Notes: generated by a model not told the origin, from the sequence alone. Positions 33,266-42,725 are shown, counted from the stretch's first letter. The stretch: DNA of 49,995 nucleotides from Clostridia bacterium (GCA_017467815.1 JAFUKI010000041.1:1-49995), one strand, 5' to 3'. Numbers and translations are program-made.

Positions 33266-34517
33266 ATTTGGACACCTCATTTTCCAAGAAGCCGAGATCC
33301 TGTCCCCACAGAGACTGATTTGCCAGAATCTCACCCACTGTCGCTGTCTTCATAAACGCAGCCACATCCGCGTCATCGTTTACCATATCGGTTCTGTAGA
33401 AGTCGATCAGCTTGGCAAAAGAGAAGATCAGCGTTTCCGGCATCTTGTTGTATCTGTGGATGTATTCCAGAATGGACGGAAGCACGCGTACCTTGAACTT
33501 GCTTACGGAGTTCAGCGCGATGGAGATCAGATAGTGCTTGATATACGGATTGGCAAAACGGGTCAGTACGCCGTCCGCATATTCCAGCAGTTCTTCCTTG
33601 GGCAGATCCAGTGTGGGAATGATCTCATCGTATACGCATTTCCGGATATGTTCGTGCATTTTTTCGTCGTCGATACAGGACTTTACGGTATCAAAACCGG
33701 AAAGCAGGGCGTAAGGTACCAGAGAAGTATGGGCGCCGTTGAGAATTCTCACCTTTCTGGTACGGTACATTTCCAGATTGTCGGTAAGAATTACGTTCAG
33801 TCCGCACTTATCAAAGGGGATTTCACTGCACAGACCGTTGTATCCTTCGATCACCCACAGATGGAAATACTCGGATGTGTTCACCATCTTGTCTTCCCAG
33901 CCCAGATCGATCTTTTCGTCCTTGGGATAACCGGTATTGATGCGGTCCACGAGGGTGTTGCAGAAAATGTTGTCCTTTTCGATCCAGTTCTTGAATCCCT
34001 CGCCCAGATCCCACAGATCCGCATACTGCAGGACACATTTTTTCAGATTATCCCCGTTTCTGTCGATCAGTTCGCAGGGCAGGAATACAAAACCGCCCAG
34101 TCCCAGTTCATACCGCTTGACCAACAGCTGTGTCAGTTTCGCCGGGAAGGATTTGCAGGGGCGGTCACCGATCTTGTCTCCGGCTTCAAAACAGATGCCG
34201 GCTTCGGTGGTATTGGAAATGATGAACCGGAAATCCGGATTTTCCGCCAGCGCGAGGTATGCATCGAAATCATCATAAGGCTTGACGCACCGGGAAATCA
34301 CATGGATCTTCTTGATATCCACGCCTTCCACGCCTCTGATAATATGGGTATATTCGCAATTCTGGGCAGAAAGGACATCGCAAAGTCCTTCTTTGATAGG
34401 CTGTACCACAACCACACTGCCGTCAAAATCGGTCTTTTCGTTAACGATCTGCAGCATCCAGTCCGCGAATCCACGCAGAAATCCACCTTCGCCGAACTGT
34501 ATTATTCTTTCTTTCAT
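33252..34517 (-). CDS. uxaB: Tagaturonate reductase (altronate oxidoreductase)
   Basis: A 421-residue mannitol dehydrogenase-family oxidoreductase (EC 1.1.1.58) that reduces D-tagaturonate to D-altronate with NADH. Motifs: an N-terminal nucleotide-binding segment IIQFGEGGFLRGFADWM, SNTTEAGICFE, CNTLVDRI, and the KVRILNGAHTS motif holding the catalytic Lys. The ATG at 34517 is preferred because GGAGG lies 8 bases upstream. It is the first gene of uxaBA, with a consensus promoter. The uronate isomerase (uxaC) and KDG kinase/aldolase genes are not in the window. Confidence 0.93.
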   Translation of the reverse strand: MKERIIQFGEGGFLRGFADWMLQIVNEKTDFDGSVVVVQPIKEGLCDVLSAQNCEYTHIIRGVEGVDIKKIHVISRCVKPYDDFDAYLALAENPDFRFIISNTTEAGICFEAGDKIGDRPCKSFPAKLTQLLVKRYELGLGGFVFLPCELIDRNGDNLKKCVLQYADLWDLGEGFKNWIEKDNIFCNTLVDRINTGYPKDEKIDLGWEDKMVNTSEYFHLWVIEGYNGLCSEIPFDKCGLNVILTDNLEMYRTRKVRILNGAHTSLVPYALLSGFDTVKSCIDDEKMHEHIRKCVYDEIIPTLDLPKEELLEYADGVLTRFANPYIKHYLISIALNSVSKFKVRVLPSILEYIHRYNKMPETLIFSFAKLIDFYRTDMVNDDADVAAFMKTATVGEILANQSLWGQDLGFLENEVSKYVNQ

Positions 34518-34571
34518 ATATGTTTCCTCCATTCCGGGACCCCGATCTGTCTCCGGTCATATTTATATATT

Positions 34572-34600
34572 ATTATAATATGAATCCAGGCGAATGTCAA
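34572..34600 (-). promoter_or_regulatory. Promoter of uxaBA (full consensus)
   Basis: On the minus strand TTGACA (34600-34595), 17-base spacer, TATAAT (34577-34572): both hexamers and the spacer are exact consensus. Confidence 0.88.
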
Positions 34601-34653
34601 GATTTACACCTGCTGTTTTCACGGATCGTATCTCAATCAATTCTGCACGCTAC

Positions 34654-34682
34654 TTGACAAATATCGTTGGGAGGGTTATAAT
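34654..34682 (+). promoter_or_regulatory. Promoter of the heparinase-like gene (full consensus)
   Basis: TTGACA (34654-34659), 17-base spacer, TATAAT (34677-34682), divergent from the uxaBA promoter 54 bases away. Confidence 0.88.
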
Positions 34683-34708
34683 AGAAAAAAACGGTAAGGA
34701 GATCATTT

Positions 34709-36541
34709 ATGCAGCGTTTGTTTGAAAAACACGGCCTGACCTCAGGTCTGCCGATACGTTCCCCCGAACAGGTGAAAGAAGCCTTTGCTATACTTTTTCC
34801 TGCGTCCGCTCTGCACTGGGAGCACAAGATCCCCGAGGCAGAAGCACTGCTTGACAAGCCCGTTCCCTATCTCTCTGCCAGTATGTACAGGGACTATCTG
34901 AAGACCGGCAACCGCAGCCGTTTTGAAGCCGCACACAATGCACGGCGCGGTGAAATGCTGAACCTTGCACTGGCGGAATTCACCGAAGGAAAAGGACGAT
35001 TTACGGATCGGCTGATCGATGCGGTCTGGGCCATACTGGATGAGGCAAACTGGATCCTGCCGGCTCACAATTTCCGTTTTTATGATTGGGGTCGGGACAT
35101 TCATCCTCTGCCGGAGCGGTTCGGATACGGCGAAGGCGATGAGGTACGCTATATCGACCTGGTCTCCGCCTCCACCGCCGCTTCCCTTTCCATGGTCCTG
35201 TATCTGCTCAGGGACACCTTTGCCGGTGTTTCCGATGCAATCGAACGACGGATCGTGACCCAGTTGGATGTCCGCATCTTCCGGCCTTTTCTGGATCATC
35301 ACATGTACTGGATGGGCGAAGAGGGCAAGAGACTGAACAACTGGACGCCATGGATCGTATCCAATGTCCTGACCTGTGCTCTGTTCTGGCTGAAGGAAGA
35401 AGACAGACGGAGAGCGCTGGTGGAAAGATCCATCCGGATTCTGGACAATTACACCGAAACTTATGCAGCCTCCGGATGCTGTGACGAAGGTCCCAGCTAT
35501 TGGGTACACGCACCCGCTTCCTATTTCGACTGTCTGGAACTGCTGCATCTGCTGACAGCGGGCAAAACGGATATTTTCAGCGATCCCTTCATTCGCCGGA
35601 TGTGCGAATACATAGCGGATGTATATCTGGGAGACGGCAAGTTCGTCAATTTTGCCGACGCCTCTTGCGTGCAGAATATAGATCACCATCTTCTTGCACG
35701 GATGGGGGACAAGCTGGGTTCCGCCAAGCTGACACGGATGGCAGGCGAAGCGGCAAACAGGGATATCCGTCCTCTTATCTCCGGTTCTTCCATTTACCGC
35801 GGTATCACCAACCGGACAACCGTATTGCCGGAAGGGATTTCCGATACGGCAGGGCATTCCGTATTTTATCCCGACCAGGCTCTGCTTATGGTCAGATCTC
35901 CTGCCACCGGTATGGTATTAGCCGGTAAAGGCGGCACAAACGGGGACAGTCACAACCACAACGATGTGGGCAGTTTCATCCTGTTCTGTCAGAACCGTCC
36001 GGTCTTTATCGATGCCGGTGTGGAGACCTATACAAAGACCACCTTCAGCAAAGATCGCTATACGCTTTGGACCATGCGTTCCTCCTATCACAATCTGCCG
36101 GATATCGCCGGGAAGGAACAGCAGGCGGGCGGCACTTTCCATGCCAACACCCTTTCCCACACTGATGAGACCGTCGTGTTTTCCCTGAAGGATGCCTATC
36201 CGACCGACACGGGTATTCATGACTACACCCGCAGTATGGGTTTGACGGAAGATGGAGCTGTATTCACAGATACGCTGTCCTTAGACAGACCGGCGGAAGT
36301 AGTATGGCATCTGATGCTGGCGGAAAAGCCGGAGATCGGTCAAAACCGTTTTGTTCTGCGGGAAGCCGGATGTGAGGTACATATTACGGTATCTGCTGAG
36401 CTGGAAATACAGGTGGAAACGATCCCGCTGACCGACCCCAAGCTCCACGGAGAATGGAAACAGGACGATCTGTACAGACTCTGCCTCCGTGTCCCGAAAT
36501 GGACGGACGGTACGTTCACACTGGAAGTCAAGTCCGTTTGA
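34709..36541 (+). CDS. Heparinase II/III family protein
   Basis: A 610-residue polysaccharide lyase-like protein. An alpha/alpha-toroid covers about 60-370 (EANWILPAHNFRF; CCDEGPSYWVHAPASYFDCLELL), and the heparinase II/III beta-sheet domain follows with NGDSHNHNDVGSF, which includes the conserved His residues and Asn of the family. Members cleave uronic acid-containing glycans or oligosaccharides. No signal peptide is seen, so it is probably cytoplasmic and acts on imported uronate oligomers, in keeping with the divergent uxaBA genes. AAGGAG precedes the ATG. Confidence 0.87.
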   Translation: MQRLFEKHGLTSGLPIRSPEQVKEAFAILFPASALHWEHKIPEAEALLDKPVPYLSASMYRDYLKTGNRSRFEAAHNARRGEMLNLALAEFTEGKGRFTDRLIDAVWAILDEANWILPAHNFRFYDWGRDIHPLPERFGYGEGDEVRYIDLVSASTAASLSMVLYLLRDTFAGVSDAIERRIVTQLDVRIFRPFLDHHMYWMGEEGKRLNNWTPWIVSNVLTCALFWLKEEDRRRALVERSIRILDNYTETYAASGCCDEGPSYWVHAPASYFDCLELLHLLTAGKTDIFSDPFIRRMCEYIADVYLGDGKFVNFADASCVQNIDHHLLARMGDKLGSAKLTRMAGEAANRDIRPLISGSSIYRGITNRTTVLPEGISDTAGHSVFYPDQALLMVRSPATGMVLAGKGGTNGDSHNHNDVGSFILFCQNRPVFIDAGVETYTKTTFSKDRYTLWTMRSSYHNLPDIAGKEQQAGGTFHANTLSHTDETVVFSLKDAYPTDTGIHDYTRSMGLTEDGAVFTDTLSLDRPAEVVWHLMLAEKPEIGQNRFVLREAGCEVHITVSAELEIQVETIPLTDPKLHGEWKQDDLYRLCLRVPKWTDGTFTLEVKSV

Positions 36542-36589
36542 TGCGCAGCAGGAGAATACGCAGATTCGTGTAAGGATCTTCCCGCATCG

Positions 36590-36618
36590 TTGACAGTTTT
36601 TACAGTTTGTAGTATAAT
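36590..36618 (+). promoter_or_regulatory. Promoter of the phosphatase-like gene (full consensus)
   Basis: TTGACA (36590-36595), 17-base spacer, TATAAT (36613-36618), 35 bases before the start codon. Confidence 0.88.
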
Positions 36619-36652
36619 TAAGAAAAATATTCGATTATGCGAGGTAACAACA

Positions 36653-37420
36653 ATGTCTAAAGTTTTACTGATTCTTCTTGACGGTATGCGTTCGGATGCA
36701 CTTGGCAATATTCCCCTGGTAGAGGAACTGAAAAAAACATCTACCTGGTGTATGGATGCCCAAACCGTACTGCCTTCCGTAACTCTGCCCTGTCATATGT
36801 CTCTGTTCCACAGCGTGGATCCCGAAAGGCACGGTACCACTACCAACACTTATACCCCCCAGGTACGTCCCATCAACGGACTCTGTGAGGTAATCAAAGC
36901 ACATAAGAAAACCAGTGCGTTCTTTTATTCCTGGGAACAGCTGAGAGATCTCTCCCGACCCGGTTCCCTTGCCTTTACTGCCCTCTCCTCCGGGAAGATC
37001 CTTAAATATACAGTTGCGGACGAACGCAGTCTGGAACTCTTTATGGAATATGTTCCCAAGTATGAGCCAGATTTTGCATTCCTGTATTTCGGTCTCACCG
37101 ATGCTTCCGGTCACGGAAACGGCTGGATGTCCGATCTGTATCTGGAACATATGGCACAATCCTGGGACAGAGTCGAACGTGCTATCGCCTGTCTGCCCGA
37201 AGATCATACCGTCATCATCACTGCAGACCACGGCGGCCATGAAAGAACCCACGGCAGTGACCTGCCTGAAGATACGACCATTCCCATGTTCTTCAAAGGT
37301 CCCGATTTCAAGCCCGGCGAAGAACTGCACGGTCTGAATATCAAGGACCTCGCTCCCACCATTGCAAAGATTCTCGAATGCGAACCCGACGAGGAATGGG
37401 AAGGTACATCTGTTATCTGA
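36653..37420 (+). CDS. Alkaline phosphatase superfamily protein (nucleotide pyrophosphatase/phosphodiesterase-like)
   Basis: A 255-residue metal-dependent hydrolase. Metal-binding and catalytic landmarks are LLDGMRSDAL (Asp near residue 9), TLPCHMS with the Thr nucleophile, FGLTDASGHG (Asp/His) and TADHGGHERTHG (Asp-His). Size and pattern fit small type I phosphodiesterase/sulfatase-like enzymes. The substrate is not evident. The ATG at 36653 is used; the frame is open upstream but that part overlaps the promoter. The gene sits downstream of the heparinase-like gene with its own promoter. Confidence 0.87.
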   Translation: MSKVLLILLDGMRSDALGNIPLVEELKKTSTWCMDAQTVLPSVTLPCHMSLFHSVDPERHGTTTNTYTPQVRPINGLCEVIKAHKKTSAFFYSWEQLRDLSRPGSLAFTALSSGKILKYTVADERSLELFMEYVPKYEPDFAFLYFGLTDASGHGNGWMSDLYLEHMAQSWDRVERAIACLPEDHTVIITADHGGHERTHGSDLPEDTTIPMFFKGPDFKPGEELHGLNIKDLAPTIAKILECEPDEEWEGTSVI

Positions 37421-37435
37421 TTTTCTCTGAATACA

Positions 37436-37476
37436 AAGGAGGCCATCGGCGTTTTTTGCCGACAGCCTCTTTTTTG
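37436..37476. terminator. Bidirectional terminator
   Basis: AAAGGAGGC...TCGGC pairs with GCCGA...GCCTCTTTTTT (37436-37476, imperfect stem), between the phosphatase-like gene and the convergent 920-residue lipoprotein gene. Confidence 0.8.
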
Positions 37477-37486
37477 TTTGTCCGGT

Positions 37487-40249
37487 TTATTCAAAGGTTA
37501 CGCTGGTGTAATACACATCGCTATCGTTTGCATAAACAATACAGTCGATCACGTTATCCTGTACCGAACCGCCGCGGGGGGAACTGATACCGAAGGATCC
37601 TGCGGTGAATTCGCCCAGATCCTTGGTCTGTGTCAATGCCCAGCCGGATTCGGTCTCAAAGTATACGTCGATCTTTGCACCTTCTTCACCTGTGTTGCAG
37701 ACGATCAGATACAGCGTACCGTCGGTGGTCTGTGCCATTCTGAGGGATGCAGTTTCAGAAAGACCGTCGATTGCCAGTTCTTCCATGGAAACAATCGTCG
37801 TGCCTTCCAGAACTACGTGGTAACGCTTGAGCGTATTGGTTTTCAGTTCCGCGTTGCCGGGGGCGTCCATGTCATCCAGATCCATGTGGTAATAGCTGTA
37901 GATTACGTGCAGTTTGCCGTCCGCATCCATGTACGCATCCCCTTCGTCCGTCATGTTTACTACGGACCAGATACCGTCAGCTGCTTCGTCGGTGTACGGT
38001 GCCTGAATGTCGATGATTTCAATGTTGCTGTTCTTGTCCAGGGAAGCGATGTGCAGCAGTGCGACGGTATCCTTGATACTGTCGGTACGTCCGACAAAGT
38101 TCAGACCTTCCACATCATTGGGATTAATCCGTCGGGAGGCTATTGCATAAGCACCGCCGTTTCCGTCCGGGAAAAGATAATAATCGGTGTAATATCCTTC
38201 CAGTTTGTTGGACATGAGCATCTTTGCTCTCTTGGACAGGGAGAGGTCTTCCGTATTCATGGTTTTGGAGTCTATACGGATACTATCCGACCACCAGTCA
38301 TTGGCGGTACCGGTGATGGTAAGGGCATAATTTTTCCCGTTAGCGGTATCCTCTATAACAGTGACCTGTTGGGGATCCGTAGAAAGGACAGGTCGGAGGG
38401 CGATTTCCTGTTCGGTAACCGTGTCGTCTGCAGGATCAACAATGTACACATATTCAGCTGTGGGCAGGAATACGTAGATCTTACCATCGGACAGCATCTG
38501 TATATTCAGGAATTCTTCCTGATCCCCCTGATAGATACCGTCGTACAGTACGGTGGACTTTCCGTCCGCATCCGTCTTTGTGATGCAGAATCCAAGATTG
38601 CTGTAGTAGGGGTTGTAGTATTGGTAGCCGTAATTGTATACGAAAGCCGCATATGTACCGTTTTCGGTGTGGATCACCTGATTCTGATGGGCGGAATAAT
38701 AGGGCTCGAAGTACTGTACTTCATCAATTTCCAGACCAAAATCCTTAAGCAGATCCACCGGTTCCGTTATACTGCAGTCGTCCAGAGAGATCCGGAAAGT
38801 GCAAACTGTACGGGCTCCAAAGTAGGTATAGTAGAAACCGTCAATGATGTTATCCTGCAGGGAACCGTTACGGGGGGCGCTGATGGAGAAGGAGAAGGCA
38901 CTGGATCCCTCAAAGGAAGCGGTGGTTTTGTGTGTCCATGATTTGCCGAGGGAGTCATCCGCCCGGTAGAGGTAGAGCTTGAAAGGATCTGCATATCTTT
39001 CGCCTACGATCAGATACAGCGTACCATCGGTACCCTGGGTGATGTGATACATCAGATTCTCCGTAAAAACAGGCTCACTCACTTCGATCTTTTCATTATA
39101 AATACAGTTCATACCGTCGTAAATTGCGTGACGGTACTGCAGCTGCTTATCAAAATTTTCCTGCTTACCGCTGTAGTCACGGAGATAATACTGATAAACA
39201 ATGTGCATATATCCGTCCGCATCCACGAAAACACAACCGTTTTGGTTGTTGGTGGCAGAAGACCAGGTACCCTCAAGTCCTCTTTCCGTGTAGGGTTCCT
39301 GAATCATAACATGGGTAATGTTTTCATTGGAGGACAGATCGGGAATATGGAAAAGACGAAGTCTGTCGAATGTGAATTTATGCTGGGGCTCGACATTTTC
39401 CAGACCGGTCAGCGCAGAAATGTAGGGATTGGCTTCGCCGACAATATAGGCACCGCCATTTCCGTCCGGGAAGGGGTACAGATAGGCATGTCTGTGAATA
39501 TCCTCAAAAATATAATAGGTACTTTCCGCCGTCCACTGCATGGTATTCATGTCAAAAGTGAACCATTCCAACAGGAAATCATCGGATTCCTGTGTTTTCC
39601 CCGGTGTGCCGCAGTAGAATGCACTGATCTCCCTGCCCTCAAAATCGAACATGGTCTGGGAATAGGCGGGCGTGAAGCCGGATGTAAACACTGCATTTTG
39701 GGTGTATGCCGTTACCGCATCGGTTTCAGCGTCAAACAAATATACGTTCAGATCCCTTAGAGTGGTAGTTGTAACAACAATGTCCCCATTTGTATCCTGC
39801 CCAATATTCAGCTGTACCGTGGAGGCATCGCTGAAGTATTCGCCGTAATACAGTAAGGTCACCTTGTTGTCGTTATCGATCTTGGCAACATAGAATTCGG
39901 TCTCTCCGCCATACACATCGTCAAAAAACTTGACAAAGGCGGTATATGTGCCTCTTTCCGTATGTACGACACGCATCTGCTGACCGCCGTGTACTGCGGA
40001 ATAAGGATTCAGTCTTCCGCTTGCCAAAGACATTTCGTTTGCCGCAAGAATACTGTTTACATCCGATACGGAAATCGTATGGTCGGACGGTGTCAGTACG
40101 GGAGCAGGGGCTTCGGTTTCGACAGGTTCGGTTTCTGTCAGCGTCGTTTCTGCTGTATCCGTTTCGTCGGTGACCGCATGATTACAGCCGGAAAGCAGCA
40201 ATACACCGGTCAGCATTGACAAAAGCAGCATTTTCGTCAGTTTTTTCAT
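37487..40249 (-). CDS. Large internally duplicated lipoprotein, paralogue of the protein at 20687-23431
   Basis: A 920-residue lipoprotein with lipobox LSGC (Cys22) and a Thr/Glu-rich linker (DETDTAETTLTETEPVETE). It matches the 914-residue paralogue along its length: HGGQQMRVVHTERGTY, AKIDNDNKVTLL, PFPDGNGGAYIV, a second half starting HTENGTYAAFVYNY, and a nearly identical C-terminus (ISSPRGGSVQDNVIDCIVYA). AGGGGG precedes the ATG. Fold is probably a repeated beta-propeller; function unknown. It lies in inverted orientation relative to its paralogue, 14 kb away. Confidence 0.8.
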   Translation of the reverse strand: MKKLTKMLLLSMLTGVLLLSGCNHAVTDETDTAETTLTETEPVETEAPAPVLTPSDHTISVSDVNSILAANEMSLASGRLNPYSAVHGGQQMRVVHTERGTYTAFVKFFDDVYGGETEFYVAKIDNDNKVTLLYYGEYFSDASTVQLNIGQDTNGDIVVTTTTLRDLNVYLFDAETDAVTAYTQNAVFTSGFTPAYSQTMFDFEGREISAFYCGTPGKTQESDDFLLEWFTFDMNTMQWTAESTYYIFEDIHRHAYLYPFPDGNGGAYIVGEANPYISALTGLENVEPQHKFTFDRLRLFHIPDLSSNENITHVMIQEPYTERGLEGTWSSATNNQNGCVFVDADGYMHIVYQYYLRDYSGKQENFDKQLQYRHAIYDGMNCIYNEKIEVSEPVFTENLMYHITQGTDGTLYLIVGERYADPFKLYLYRADDSLGKSWTHKTTASFEGSSAFSFSISAPRNGSLQDNIIDGFYYTYFGARTVCTFRISLDDCSITEPVDLLKDFGLEIDEVQYFEPYYSAHQNQVIHTENGTYAAFVYNYGYQYYNPYYSNLGFCITKTDADGKSTVLYDGIYQGDQEEFLNIQMLSDGKIYVFLPTAEYVYIVDPADDTVTEQEIALRPVLSTDPQQVTVIEDTANGKNYALTITGTANDWWSDSIRIDSKTMNTEDLSLSKRAKMLMSNKLEGYYTDYYLFPDGNGGAYAIASRRINPNDVEGLNFVGRTDSIKDTVALLHIASLDKNSNIEIIDIQAPYTDEAADGIWSVVNMTDEGDAYMDADGKLHVIYSYYHMDLDDMDAPGNAELKTNTLKRYHVVLEGTTIVSMEELAIDGLSETASLRMAQTTDGTLYLIVCNTGEEGAKIDVYFETESGWALTQTKDLGEFTAGSFGISSPRGGSVQDNVIDCIVYANDSDVYYTSVTFE

Positions 40250-40279
40250 ATATTATCCCCCTGTTTCGGAAAGATGCGG

Positions 40280-40331
40280 GTATACTATACTTATTTTTTA
40301 TAAGTATACCAACATATCAATATTTTGTCAA
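40280..40331 (-). promoter_or_regulatory. Promoter and palindromic operator of the 920-residue lipoprotein gene
   Basis: On the minus strand TTGACA (40331-40326), 17-base spacer, TATACT (40308-40303) preceded by TGG. The -10 is part of a palindrome with 9-bp arms (40286-40294 and 40300-40308, TATACTTAT / ATAAGTATA), and a second small palindrome GTATACTATAC lies at 40280-40290. Both are candidate repressor sites. Confidence 0.7.
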
Positions 40332-40401
40332 CGTACGATTCTGCTGAAACTGGACAATTCTGCTATTATTTTACCGACAGCACACAAAAAATCGGCAGGA
40401 C

Positions 40402-40444
40402 AAAAAAACACCGTCCGGTACAGAAAATCACTGTATCGGACGGT
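40402..40444 (-). terminator. Terminator of the xylose-isomerase-like gene
   Basis: A 14-bp stem (40410-40423 with 40431-40444, ACCGTCCG core, one G-T pair) is followed on the minus strand by seven T, 32 bases after the stop codon. Confidence 0.9.
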
Positions 40445-40475
40445 ATGAATCGTATGTTTTTATCCTGCCGGTATC

Positions 40476-41504
40476 TTACTTCAGACCCATGATCAGTTCA
40501 AGAACGTACATTTCCAGCTTTTCGTAGTTTCTTTCGGCGATGCACTTTTCCGCATATGCGTAGTCGTAGCGTTCTACCTTTTCTTCCATAGCCTTGGCTA
40601 CCTTCAGACTGGTCTTCAGGTGTTCAAAGCTTTCGGCAGTGCTCTGGGTTCTCATGCACTTAACGTCCAGACCGATGTATTCGCCGTTTTCGCAGAAGTT
40701 GTTTTCCTTCAGAACCTTGATCTGGTTGAATGCGCTGCGCAGGTTTTCTGCACCGAAGTTCTTGTCCTGGTCGAACTTCATACCGTTCTGGTCGTTCAGG
40801 TGTACGCTCCACAGCTTGTTCATAGCCAGTGCAAAGCCCATTTCGGATGCGGGATCCAGACCAGCCAGTACTGCGTGTGCGGTTTCCAGCAGGCCGCCTA
40901 CACGGCTCGGGTCGATGGATGCGGCGGAGATCGCCATAGCATGACCGAGAGTGGGGCATACGCTTCTGTCGATGGGTTCGTTGGGCTTGGTTTCGATCAT
41001 AATCTTGATGTTCTTGTCGTATGCCAGCATGGTGTTTACAGCGTCAACCAGCTTCTTTACAATTTCAACGGGGCTCTTGCTTTCCGGGCAGATGGTGCCT
41101 TCTCTTGCCAGCCACAGAACGATTTTGTCGCATCCCAGTGCGTTTGCGATGTCGATGGAACGGAGTGCTCTCCAGATAGCGAATTCTCTGTCGCTGTCGC
41201 AGTTGGAGGTGAAGCCGCCGTCGATGGTGTGAGGATCCATCCACAGACGGGGTGCTACGAATTCAGCCTTCAGGTCGTACTTATCCAGAAGTGCCTTTAC
41301 CTTCTTGGCTTCTTCGATGATCTCCGCTTCGGTCATGTTGTTCATGTTCGGAACAGCGTCGTCATCGTGGAACTGGATTGCATCAAAGCCGATCTCTTTG
41401 AACTGCTTGATCTTATCTTCAAAAGAAATGGTTTCTCTTGTAGCCGGACCGTATGCGTCTGCACCTTCGTGTACATTCCAGGGACCTACAGAATACTTGA
41501 ACAT
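40476..41504 (-). CDS. Xylose isomerase-like TIM-barrel sugar isomerase
   Basis: A 342-residue TIM barrel. Segments resemble the metal and substrate sites of xylose isomerases: FHDDD early in the chain, VLWLAREG, IMIETKPNEP (metal Glu and catalytic Lys), ETAHA and VHLNDQNG. It is shorter than classical XylA (about 440) and belongs to a divergent group, so the sugar is uncertain. The ATG at 41504 has AAGGAG ten bases upstream; an in-frame TTG at 41513 is less likely. It follows the Gfo/Idh gene by 38 bases, in one operon. Confidence 0.85.
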   Translation of the reverse strand: MFKYSVGPWNVHEGADAYGPATRETISFEDKIKQFKEIGFDAIQFHDDDAVPNMNNMTEAEIIEEAKKVKALLDKYDLKAEFVAPRLWMDPHTIDGGFTSNCDSDREFAIWRALRSIDIANALGCDKIVLWLAREGTICPESKSPVEIVKKLVDAVNTMLAYDKNIKIMIETKPNEPIDRSVCPTLGHAMAISAASIDPSRVGGLLETAHAVLAGLDPASEMGFALAMNKLWSVHLNDQNGMKFDQDKNFGAENLRSAFNQIKVLKENNFCENGEYIGLDVKCMRTQSTAESFEHLKTSLKVAKAMEEKVERYDYAYAEKCIAERNYEKLEMYVLELIMGLK

Positions 41505-41542
41505 TTTTATCAATCTCCTTTTATATATGTTTTATTGTTTGA

Positions 41543-42685
41543 TCAAAGATTTACCCACTGCTTGTTCTTATTGCTTTCCACGATCGCTTCGGTGAGTTTT
41601 ACGATGTATGCGGCATCTTCCAGGGTGGAGAAAATTCTCTCGCCCTTCTTGCCGTCGGCGATGTATTTATAGAACGCGTAAATATTGTTCTTGAATGCAT
41701 CGTTCCATCCTTCGGGGTGACCCATTGCCAGGGAGGTATACGGTTTGACGTCTGCGGAAATGGTGTTGGGGTCGCGGATGATCAGGCTGTTGTTGCCGCC
41801 CCGTCTGCCGATCCACATTCTGTCATTCTGTTCCTGATTCCAGCTGTAGGATTCTTTGGAGCCGTTGACTTCGAAACCAAAGTAGCAGCCGTGTCCCGGA
41901 GCCACTTCGGATACATGGAACACGCCGGTTGCGCCCTTATCGGTTTTGAAGATAACAGCGGCATATTCTTCGTTCTTCACTTTGGTTTCCACATATTCGC
42001 CGCCGTCGGAATCCTTGAAGGTTTCCTTCTGGTTCAGCGGCTTTTTGCGGACGGGAATCACGGTTACCAGATCCGCAAAAACAGACACGATCTTATGACC
42101 GGTAATATGCTGTACGATATCCATCCAGTGAGAACCGATATCTGCAATGGCGCAGGAGGCACCGGCAACTTCCGGTTCCAGACGCCAGCTGTAGTCTGTG
42201 TCATACATCAGATAATCCTGCTGATACTGACCGGTGATTACGCGGACATCCCCCAATTCGTCGCGGTGGATACGTGCCTTGATCTCCTGCACCATGGGAT
42301 TCAATCTGTAGTTGAAGTTTACGCAGGCTTCCACTTCGGGGTATTCGCTCTTGATGTCGATCAGTTCTTTGGCTTCCGCATAGGTAGTGGTCAGGGGTTT
42401 TTCGCTGAGCAGATGCTTGCCTGCACGGATGATTTTTTCATTGATTTCACGATGGAGAAAATTCGGTGTACAGTTATGGATCGCGTCGATGTCCTTATCC
42501 GCCAGGATTTCATCCACGGACTTATATACCTTTTCGATACCGTACAGTTCCGCTTTTGCCAGAGCGAGGTCGTAGTTTGTATCTGCGATAGCGGTCAGAT
42601 TGCAGATGCCGATTCTGCGCAGGGCTTCGATATGGCTTTCACCGATATATCCCATACCGATGATGCCGACATTGATCTTCTTCAT
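41543..42685 (-). CDS. Gfo/Idh/MocA-family NAD(P)-dependent oxidoreductase
   Basis: A 380-residue dehydrogenase. The N-terminal Rossmann fold has GIIGMGYIGESHIEAL, and the catalytic SEKPLTTT (EKP motif) follows, with the C-terminal alpha/beta domain supplying GQYQQDYL, DIGSHWMDIV and WNDAFKNNIYAFY. Members oxidise sugars, inositols or glycosides, often at C3. The ATG at 42685 has GGAGG upstream; the frame is open for 67 codons more, but that part covers the promoter. It is the first gene of the operon with the xylose isomerase-like gene, which suggests oxidation followed by isomerisation or lysis of an unusual sugar. Confidence 0.93.
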   Translation of the reverse strand: MKKINVGIIGMGYIGESHIEALRRIGICNLTAIADTNYDLALAKAELYGIEKVYKSVDEILADKDIDAIHNCTPNFLHREINEKIIRAGKHLLSEKPLTTTYAEAKELIDIKSEYPEVEACVNFNYRLNPMVQEIKARIHRDELGDVRVITGQYQQDYLMYDTDYSWRLEPEVAGASCAIADIGSHWMDIVQHITGHKIVSVFADLVTVIPVRKKPLNQKETFKDSDGGEYVETKVKNEEYAAVIFKTDKGATGVFHVSEVAPGHGCYFGFEVNGSKESYSWNQEQNDRMWIGRRGGNNSLIIRDPNTISADVKPYTSLAMGHPEGWNDAFKNNIYAFYKYIADGKKGERIFSTLEDAAYIVKLTEAIVESNKNKQWVNL

Positions 42686-42725
42686 ATTTCCTCCGTTTGA
42701 AAAAATATCACATTTTATTATATAA

